From NCBI GenBank assembly GCA_016202745.1, contig JACQOB010000035.1, positions 1-10,949 on the forward strand: 10,949 nucleotides of DNA, in the 5' to 3' direction. The position numbers were made by a program, and so were the translations under genes. The DNA comes from Candidatus Aenigmatarchaeota archaeon. GTDB lineage: Archaea; Aenigmatarchaeota; Aenigmatarchaeia; QMZP01. The notes under the pieces were generated by a model that ran no database searches, had not been told where the DNA came from, and worked only from the letters and a program-made list of their open reading frames with translations. This document shows, one piece after another, positions 5,964 through 10,949 of the stretch; the stretch's first letter is position 1; every line of letters begins with the position of its first letter.

Positions 5964-6485
5964 ATGGTTTTTGCCAGGGCTAAGCTTGTGATGGAGGACA
6001 ATTGCTTCGAGGAGGAGCCGGGGAACGTCGAGATGGCCTTCGTTGGCCAGAATGTCAGCAAGCTTTACGAGAAGATCTATGAACTGATGAAGAGCGTCTT
6101 CCATGTGGTGGACAGCGACATACAGGAAACTTCCTACAGCTGGGGCAAGTCGGACAAGGGTGACAAGTTCTCGGTCACCTGGTGGGTCCACAGGGACATG
6201 GACCTTTTCTCATACTGGTTCGTGAGGGTGAAGCTGGCAGGCCAGGGTGACAGCAGGATGGGCAACGCAAAAGTGCAGATAAGGGGCCTGATAAGGAGCG
6301 AGTACCCGCAGGACACAGTATGGCAGAGGTCCCTATTCTACGAGATGCTGAGGACGTTCTGGCACAGGGCGTTCTACAGGAAGAAGAGGGAGCTGTACGC
6401 GGAGGACTGCAGGCATTCGATCGTGTACATGCAGACAAAGCTCAAGGAATTCATGGGCCAGGTCCGGGCATCCGCAGAAGAATAG
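5964..6485 (+). CDS. Unknown protein, first of two tandem paralogues (TWWV/QGD family)
   Basis: The product is 173 aa from the ATG at 5964. AGGTGG at 5952-5957 is spaced 6 nt from this ATG; an in-frame ATG at 5958 would add Met-Cys. Residue positions here count from 5964. The N-terminal half reads as an alpha/beta unit ending ...SVFHV (to about 48), then KFSVTWWV (68-75), VRVKLAGQGDSRMGN (87-101) and VQIRGLI (104-110) as beta strands. A long helix rich in aromatic and basic residues follows (FYEMLRTFWHRAFYRKKREL, about 125-144). No signal peptide or clear membrane helix is present, though the C-terminal helix could bind a membrane surface. The next gene shares the same order of motifs. No known family is recognised. 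Confidence 0.82.
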   Translation: MVFARAKLVMEDNCFEEEPGNVEMAFVGQNVSKLYEKIYELMKSVFHVVDSDIQETSYSWGKSDKGDKFSVTWWVHRDMDLFSYWFVRVKLAGQGDSRMGNAKVQIRGLIRSEYPQDTVWQRSLFYEMLRTFWHRAFYRKKRELYAEDCRHSIVYMQTKLKEFMGQVRASAEE

Positions 6486-6588
6486 ATCATGCCCGCAAGA
6501 TCTTGATTATTGCCTTGAGTGCAGGAGCGGCATGACAAAGCCGGGCTTCAGAAATAATCCAACATCAATAAGCAGATAAGAGATCGCT

Positions 6589-7104
6589 ATGGGAAAGATA
6601 GAGATAAGGGAGGACTGCCTTGCACCAGAGAGGTTCATTTACCTCAGCTATGAGGGCCCGGACCCCTGGGGCGTTGCCAAGAATATAACGGCCACCATAA
6701 GGCCGTTCTTCCACGTGAGCGCCTCCGGGACAAGCCAGACGAAACTATACTGGGATGTTGTGGGGGACCCCATAAAATTTTATTCGACGTGGTGGGTCAA
6801 GAAAGCCCTCAGCGCATATACATTCTTCAGGGTTGACATAAAAGTCCAGGGCGACAAGTCAAAAACAGGGAATAAGGGGCGCTTCACGCTGCAGCTCAGC
6901 GGCGACCTTAATACAAACTTCGGGGGATGGGGCATATTCGTTAAGCCTGTCTGGCTGATGTACTCATACCTGTTTTACAGCAGGGTCAGGAGGAAATTCA
7001 TAATGCAATGCAGTGATTATATAACCGGCTTCAGGAACGAGATAAAGGAGCATTTCAACCTGAAGGCTGCCCAGAAGATAGGATCCGATACAGCCTTGGG
7101 ATAG
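6589..7104 (+). CDS. Unknown protein, second of two tandem paralogues (TWWV/QGD family)
   Basis: The 171-aa product aligns end to end with the upstream one: IEIREDC with LVMEDNC, RPFFHV with KSVFHV, KFYSTWWV (63-70) with KFSVTWWV, FRVDIKVQGDKSKTGN (80-95) with VRVKLAGQGDSRMGN. Both end in a helix of Tyr/Phe and Arg/Lys (here YSYLFYSRVRRKF, about 125-137). Identity is low outside these blocks, so the duplication is old. The core pattern is a beta sheet followed by a helix; catalytic residues are not evident. The gap from the previous gene is 103 nt and holds the 11-bp palindrome AAGCCGGGCTT (6538-6548). No convincing Shine-Dalgarno sequence precedes the ATG. The next gene starts 12 nt after this stop, so those two are probably one transcript. 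Confidence 0.82.
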   Translation: MGKIEIREDCLAPERFIYLSYEGPDPWGVAKNITATIRPFFHVSASGTSQTKLYWDVVGDPIKFYSTWWVKKALSAYTFFRVDIKVQGDKSKTGNKGRFTLQLSGDLNTNFGGWGIFVKPVWLMYSYLFYSRVRRKFIMQCSDYITGFRNEIKEHFNLKAAQKIGSDTALG

Positions 7105-7116
7105 GTTATAATTGTT

Positions 7117-8649
7117 ATGGACGAACTTGTAATCGATAAGCTGAGGGAATTCGCCCTTCAGAAGAAACGTGCAGGCAAATTTGTCTTTGGCTCCCCATTC
7201 GAGATGGAGATACACATAGATTATACCTGCCCCCGCGGAGGCGGATCCAACCTTTATTATTCTTACGTGTTCCAGATGCCCAAGTGGGGCTTCACTGTCA
7301 AGAAGTTTGATGAATCGATTGAAGTGACGCCTGAATTTGCCGAATTCTACAACATAACGATAGGGCAAAAACAGAAACTGGAGAGCGAGATAAAGGCGGG
7401 CCTTACTTCCGCGGCGCAGGCCGTTGCGGATTTTGAGCTCATGAAGCATGACTCAAGGAGGTACAAGGAGATACTTGACTACTTCGTGACGGCAGAAAAG
7501 AAAGGGGACCAGCACGTCCTGAGGAACATATTCGTCGACAGGGTTGATGCGTTCACGGGCGACTTCGCGCTGATACAGATAGTGAAGAGGTGGCCCTCCA
7601 TAATCTCGGACTTCCTGAGGATGCCTGAAAAGCTTACCGATGTCCAGGCGATAAGGAAGGAGCTGGATGTGACTGCCGCGGAGGCGAACATACTGAAGAC
7701 GAAGAACGAGCTCTACAAGGAGTGGAAGAAGCTTTTCAGGCCCGCGATCACGGAGAGGTATGCAAGGATTGAAACGCTGGTCCAGGCCAGGAGGAAATCA
7801 GTGGAGGAATACAGGAACTGGCTGAAGCCGTACATAGCCAAGTTCAGGATGATAAAGGAAATGACAGAAGCGAATCCCGGTGCGATGCTGTCCAACCCGT
7901 ATTTCACCCCGGGCTTCGGGCAGTCGCAGGCGACAACCACGCTAAGGATTCTTGCGTGGAGGCCTTTTACGCCAGGAGAAAGGGGGAAGCCGGAATCGCT
8001 GTTGGAGAAGAAAGGGGGGCACAAGACAAAGTTCGTGCTTAACCCCTATGACAGCCTTGTAAGGGAGTGGAAGGGTATAATAGAGCAGCACTATGGCATT
8101 ACAATAACAGACAAGGATGTCAGGGACGTGATAGACGCTGCAGTGAAAAATGGGGAGATGGACCCGAAGGACATCTATTACGTCATGTTTGACGTGAAGC
8201 TGTTGCTCAACCTTTCGAGGACCCCGCCACCGGAGGGGGCAGAGATAGATGACGTGAATTTCCAGCCGTTGAAAGGCTGGTTTACCTCGCAGAACATAAT
8301 CCTGATCCATCTGCTTGAGCTGTACGCGAGGGAGAAGGCGATAGAGAAGTACATCAACGAGATGACAGGGGCGAAGCAGATAGAGGAGGAGTGGATAAAG
8401 AAGATTGAGGCGGAGTTCACCGAGAAGAAGCCTGAAAGGTTCGAGGGGCTGAAGAAATTCGGGGAGAGGGTGGGGGTTTTCAGGAGGAGGGTCAGGTCTC
8501 CGCTTGAGAAATTCTTTTACCTGTTCGTCAGGCCGGGGCCCTATGAGCCCGTGTTCGAGGAGAGGATTTCAAAGATGTACGCGAGGGTCATGGGAGAGCC
8601 TTTTGACCAGATAATCACTTTCATCACATCGAAGATAGGTGTCGAGTAA
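7117..8649 (+). CDS. Large helical protein of unknown function (510 aa)
   Basis: I do not recognise this protein. The first 75 residues contain beta segments (KFVFGSPFEMEIHIDY at 21-36; NLYYSYVFQMPKWGFTVKKF at 45-64). The rest is mostly amphipathic helix rich in Lys/Glu and Arg, with likely coiled coil at about 175-250 (LDVTAAEANILKTKNELYKE, then WKKLFRP and a second helix ending WLKPYIAKFRMIKEM). A Gly/Pro-rich linker lies near 253-300. A second helical half follows (about 310-500), with PLKGWFTSQNIILIHLLELY near 384-403 and YLFVRPGPYEPVF near 468-480. There is no signal peptide, membrane segment, nucleotide-binding loop or clear metal motif. The gene is tightly linked (12 nt) to the TWWV/QGD pair, which suggests a shared complex. 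The stop codon lies within the first stem-loop of the downstream repeat block. Confidence 0.8.
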   Translation: MDELVIDKLREFALQKKRAGKFVFGSPFEMEIHIDYTCPRGGGSNLYYSYVFQMPKWGFTVKKFDESIEVTPEFAEFYNITIGQKQKLESEIKAGLTSAAQAVADFELMKHDSRRYKEILDYFVTAEKKGDQHVLRNIFVDRVDAFTGDFALIQIVKRWPSIISDFLRMPEKLTDVQAIRKELDVTAAEANILKTKNELYKEWKKLFRPAITERYARIETLVQARRKSVEEYRNWLKPYIAKFRMIKEMTEANPGAMLSNPYFTPGFGQSQATTTLRILAWRPFTPGERGKPESLLEKKGGHKTKFVLNPYDSLVREWKGIIEQHYGITITDKDVRDVIDAAVKNGEMDPKDIYYVMFDVKLLLNLSRTPPPEGAEIDDVNFQPLKGWFTSQNIILIHLLELYAREKAIEKYINEMTGAKQIEEEWIKKIEAEFTEKKPERFEGLKKFGERVGVFRRRVRSPLEKFFYLFVRPGPYEPVFEERISKMYARVMGEPFDQIITFITSKIGVE

Positions 8650-8684
8650 CCTTTTTCCAAAAAAGGTTAACGAAAAAGGGAGGC
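8647..8684 (+). repeat. 38-bp stem-loop repeat, copy 1 (possible terminator)
   Basis: TAACCTTTTT (8647-8656) pairs perfectly with AAAAAGGTTA (8660-8669) around a CCA loop, giving a 10-bp stem that includes the TAA stop of the 510-aa gene. It continues with ACGAAAAAGGGAGGC. A nearly identical copy (one difference in 38) is at 8759-8796. Position and T tracts suggest termination, but the T run is inside the stem rather than after it. Confidence 0.75.
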
Positions 8685-8698
8685 TGCCTCGTGAAACA

Positions 8699-8736
8699 AA
8701 GTCCGACTTGAATCAATTGAATAAAGTCGGCAGGCT
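8699..8736 (+). repeat. Single palindromic repeat copy
   Basis: The left arm AAGTCCGACTTG is followed by a CAATTG loop box and the right arm AAAGTCGGCAGGC. CCGACTT (8703-8709) pairs perfectly with AAGTCGG (8724-8730). The left arm is itself an 11-bp palindrome, AAGTC-C-GACTT. This is the cleanest single copy of the family. Confidence 0.8.
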
Positions 8737-8758
8737 TTCGCTCGGCTTCGCCTTCCAC

Positions 8759-8796
8759 TAACCTTTTTCCAAAAAAGGTTAGCGAAAAAGGGAGGC
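8759..8796 (+). repeat. 38-bp stem-loop repeat, copy 2
   Basis: This copy matches 8647-8684 except for one base (G for A at 8782). That change extends the stem to 11 bp: CTAACCTTTTT (8758-8768) with AAAAAGGTTAG (8772-8782). It lies in non-coding sequence, so its preservation is not due to the stop codon found in copy 1. Confidence 0.75.
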
Positions 8797-8878
8797 GATG
8801 TAAAGTCTGGCTTTATCCGATTGGACCAAGCCAGCAGCGATGTAAAGTCTGGCTTTACCCGATTGGACCAAGCCAGCA
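8795..8878 (+). repeat. Two tandem 42-bp units, each one palindromic repeat
   Basis: Unit 1 (8795-8836) and unit 2 (8837-8878) differ at a single base (8816, T versus C at 8858). Each contains CTGGCTT pairing with AAGCCAG (8807-8813 with 8828-8834; 8849-8855 with 8870-8876) and a GATTGGA loop box. The duplication must be recent. It ends about 37 bp before the start of the TIM-barrel gene. Confidence 0.85.
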
Positions 8879-8915
8879 GCTAAGCTAGGCGCCTTCCAAA
8901 TGTTAAAATGAGTTG

Positions 8916-10787
8916 ATGATTATGCCATTGATTCCGGGTGTGACTACAGGCTTATACCAGGTAGCGAGGCCAACAGAGCTGGCAACGCCGACAAAGAAGG
9001 TCGGGTATGTCATACCCAAGGGTGTGGCTGCCTTTGAGTTCGCCGGCGACATACCGCACGAGGTCACGTATTCTGAGGGTGAGGATGTCAGGCACATAAT
9101 GCAGAAGCAGGGCATGACTGTCGCATACCATGGAAGCCTTACCGTGCCAATAGAATTGCCTGACAGGACAGAGTGGAGGGACGCGGATGACCACATAAAG
9201 AGATCCATCCGGTCCGCCGTGCACGTGGGTGCCGTTTACATTGACTTCCACGCCAGCCTGAACTCCTGGCTGGAGCTGATCACTTACGCGGGCAGGAAGC
9301 TTTCCCTCACCTTCGTGGACCACGAGGGGCGCTTCATCTCCACAATACTGAAGGAAAACGAGAGGCTCAGGGAATGGTTCATCAAGTACAAGTGGGAGGA
9401 TTACATGAGGGACATATTCACCCGAAACGAGCAGATAAAGCTCAACAGCAGGGTAAGCCTGGAGGAGGACAGGTGGAGGAGGGAATACCTGAAGAAGAGG
9501 GTAACTGAGGAGCTGAAGAAGAATTCATCCATCATCCAGAACATCCTGAATGCCGCGAAGGCAAGAGGCGCGACAGTGGGGACAGTGGATGAATTCATAA
9601 ACGAGATTGTCAATGACCTGCTTCTCAGGGGAGTCCCGAGGGACCTGCCGCCCAACCTGGAAAAGGTTGTAAGGAACCTGATGGACGAGTCCAGGGATGC
9701 GGCAACCGCAATGTATGCGACGATAGAAGCGGAAGAGCGGACAAAGGTGCTCAGGGAGAAGCTTTCCAAGGGGGACAGGTGGGAAAGCGAGGAGCTGAGG
9801 TCAGCCCTGGGCGTCATGGACGGCTACCACATAATGGCGCACTACCTGTTCTTCACCAAGGACCCGCAGTGGATGTCCATGGCATCCTTTTACGGCAAGG
9901 TGCTGGGCAAATACAAGATAAACTACAGCGACAACGAATGGCTGCGCAACGCATGGAGGGAGGCTGAAAGCAAGAACGATGTGGAGTTCAAGGAGTTCTT
10001 CTACGGCGTGTGCGCCGCCAAGTACATTGAAGGCCACATGAAGAAGATGGAGGAGTGGCTGAACAATGAATTCATAGGCAAGGAGCTCGCAGGCAAGCCG
10101 GAGCTGCAAAAGATAGCCAGGGAGCTGAAGATAGGCTTCGAGACGCCCGATGCCAGGGACCCCACCCTGCCCGGCAGGTACATGATCTGGAGGCCGAAGC
10201 AGATATACTCGATGGTGAAGACAATGAGGAGCGTGCTGAAATCAACCCGCTACTGGCTGATACCGGACTTTGAGCACACCGCGACGCAGGGGGTTGACGC
10301 GGTGCTGGAGTATGAGCAGGTGGCGAAGGAGATACCTGACTTCGGGAAATACATTATCTCCTGCCACTCCAATTCGCCCAACCCGCTGCACCCACACGAT
10401 CCCGTGGAGTTCGGCGACATGAGGCTTTACAGGATACTCTATGCGCTCAGGAAGGTTGGCCTTGGCAAGGAAGGCAGGACTGCGTTCCTGATTCTTGAAA
10501 GGGGCGGCGGCGAGGACCCTGTGATGAGGGGCGTTGACGCCATCAGGACCATAATAAAATACCTGGAGAAGGAAATTGCGCCCGCAGACCTGGGGCTGGA
10601 CTTCTTCGGCATCACCGAGAAGATGTCAGGCAACATGCTGAGGCAGGAGCAGATAGTCCGTGACCACGCGTATGACCCCATGAAGGACCTGCTGGAGATG
10701 TCGGAGGAGGAGTGGACGATGCTCTCCCAGGCTGCCATAAAGAAGGGCAAGAGGCCAGAGGTCTGGAAGAGGGGCGAGTTCAGGTAA
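8916..10787 (+). CDS. Endonuclease IV/xylose-isomerase-like metal TIM barrel with large helical insertion
   Basis: The product is 623 aa from the ATG at 8916 (a TTG at 8913 and an ATG at 8922 are alternatives; no clear Shine-Dalgarno sequence is seen). Barrel strands carry GVAAFEFAGD (36-45), MTVAYHGSL (67-75), GAVYIDFHAS (105-114), LSLTFVDHEGR (129-139), YWLIPDFEH (446-454), KYIISCHSNS (478-487) and FLILERGGG (524-532). Candidate ligands are H72, H112, E137, D451, H454, H484, H492, H494 and E528. They match in order the nine zinc ligands known for E. coli endonuclease IV (H69, H109, E145, D179, H182, H216, D229, H231, E261), with His in place of D229. Residues about 145-425 are a mainly helical, charged insertion. 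A metal-dependent hydrolase, AP-endonuclase-like enzyme or sugar isomerase is inferred; the substrate is unknown. The C-terminal tail (about 560-623) is helical. Confidence 0.83.
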   Translation: MIMPLIPGVTTGLYQVARPTELATPTKKVGYVIPKGVAAFEFAGDIPHEVTYSEGEDVRHIMQKQGMTVAYHGSLTVPIELPDRTEWRDADDHIKRSIRSAVHVGAVYIDFHASLNSWLELITYAGRKLSLTFVDHEGRFISTILKENERLREWFIKYKWEDYMRDIFTRNEQIKLNSRVSLEEDRWRREYLKKRVTEELKKNSSIIQNILNAAKARGATVGTVDEFINEIVNDLLLRGVPRDLPPNLEKVVRNLMDESRDAATAMYATIEAEERTKVLREKLSKGDRWESEELRSALGVMDGYHIMAHYLFFTKDPQWMSMASFYGKVLGKYKINYSDNEWLRNAWREAESKNDVEFKEFFYGVCAAKYIEGHMKKMEEWLNNEFIGKELAGKPELQKIARELKIGFETPDARDPTLPGRYMIWRPKQIYSMVKTMRSVLKSTRYWLIPDFEHTATQGVDAVLEYEQVAKEIPDFGKYIISCHSNSPNPLHPHDPVEFGDMRLYRILYALRKVGLGKEGRTAFLILERGGGEDPVMRGVDAIRTIIKYLEKEIAPADLGLDFFGITEKMSGNMLRQEQIVRDHAYDPMKDLLEMSEEEWTMLSQAAIKKGKRPEVWKRGEFR

Positions 10788-10794
10788 GGGCTAC

Positions 10795-10808
10795 AAAGCT
10801 TTATAAAG
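10795..10808 (+). promoter_or_regulatory. TATA box of a leaderless AbrB-type gene
   Basis: AAAGCTTTATAAAG is centred about 26 nt upstream of the ATG at 10829, the spacing expected when transcription begins at the start codon. No Shine-Dalgarno sequence is present. This is the clearest promoter in the window. Confidence 0.7.
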
Positions 10809-10828
10809 TAAGAAAGTAATACATTCTT

Positions 10829-10949
10829 ATGGCAGAAATAGCCACCATATCAACAAAGGGGCAGGTTGTAATCCCCTCACATATACGCCAGGAACTGGGT
10901 CTGAAGGAAGGCTCGCAGCTTGTTGTTAGCAGGATGGAGGATCTCATAC
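10829..10949 (+). CDS. SpoVT/AbrB-type DNA-binding protein, 3' end missing
   Basis: The first 40 codons are visible: MAEIATISTKGQVVIPSHIR, then QELGLKEGSQLVVSRMEDLI. This is a textbook AbrB/SpoVT swapped-hairpin domain (S-TKGQVVIP-xx-IR-xx-LGL-xx-G). The domain occurs in transition-state-type regulators and in antitoxins of the MazE/VapB class. If this is an antitoxin, a toxin gene would be expected just beyond the window, but that cannot be seen. The gene has its own TATA box and appears leaderless. It is not the same protein as the AbrB-type gene at the left edge, whose motif reads GRISIPSWIRRNYNL. Confidence 0.88.
   Translation, partial: MAEIATISTKGQVVIPSHIRQELGLKEGSQLVVSRMEDLI

Noticed and set aside
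6964..7449. 161-codon minus-strand frame spanning two genes
   Set aside because: It is antisense to two well-supported plus-strand genes and bridges their junction; no promoter or family feature supports it.
8795..8878. Tandem units resembling a two-repeat CRISPR
   Set aside because: The units abut and match over the full 42 bp, so there is no variable spacer, and no cas gene is present. They are tandem copies of the palindromic repeat.
8650..8915. Frameshifted remnant gene or a non-coding RNA gene between the 510-aa and TIM-barrel genes
   Set aside because: Every part is accounted for by repeats, with no coding remnant. A structured RNA cannot be excluded, but nothing beyond the repeat stems supports it.

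Overview
The window looks archaeal. Arg and Ile codons are dominated by AGG/AGA and ATA. Promoters carry AT-rich TATA boxes about 25 nt upstream of start codons, giving leaderless-type genes. One secreted protein has a class III (archaellin/pilin-type) signal peptide, and SpoVT/AbrB-type regulators sit at both edges. Small membrane proteins, a Cys-rich Ig/LamG surface protein and several families I do not recognise suggest a DPANN-type or uncultivated euryarchaeal-type genome. That placement is a guess. No tRNA, rRNA, CRISPR array or transposase was seen.

Layout. (1) 1-466: the 3' end of an AbrB-type regulator gene, overlapping a 58-aa helical protein gene (ATGA junction). (2) 549-4265: hisS (histidyl-tRNA synthetase), then a 792-aa pilin-signal surface protein with four Ig-like units and a LamG domain that splits the last unit. 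(3) 4353-5809, minus strand: three membrane-protein genes (a Yip1-like protein, a 104-aa protein and a 57-aa protein), separated by intergenic repeats. (4) 5964-8649: three genes of unknown function; the first two are diverged tandem paralogues. (5) 8650-8915: an intergenic mosaic made almost wholly of repeats. (6) 8916-10787: a 623-aa protein that appears to be an endonuclease IV/xylose-isomerase-type metal TIM barrel, interrupted by a helical insertion of about 300 residues. (7) 10829 to the end: the start of a second, leaderless AbrB-type gene.

The most unusual thread is a short palindromic repeat family. The left arm is GTCYGRCTT(G), there is usually an ATTGG box in the loop, and the right arm is AAGYCRGCAGGC. 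It occurs at five loci. Arms change together so that pairing is kept (CCGACTT with AAGTCGG, CTGGCTT with AAGCCAG, CCGGCGAT with ATCGCCGG). Copies are nested inside one another, once two deep inside the AbrB reading frame and once apparently three deep. Around the minus-strand membrane genes the repeat is extended by a leader that carries a Shine-Dalgarno sequence, present in three copies. I know of no name for this element.

The second thread is the set of unrecognised proteins at 5964-10787. The TIM-barrel protein keeps residues that can be matched, in order and with similar spacing, to the nine metal ligands of endonuclease IV. Whether it works with the three upstream genes cannot be decided from the sequence, because 260 bp of repeats separate them.
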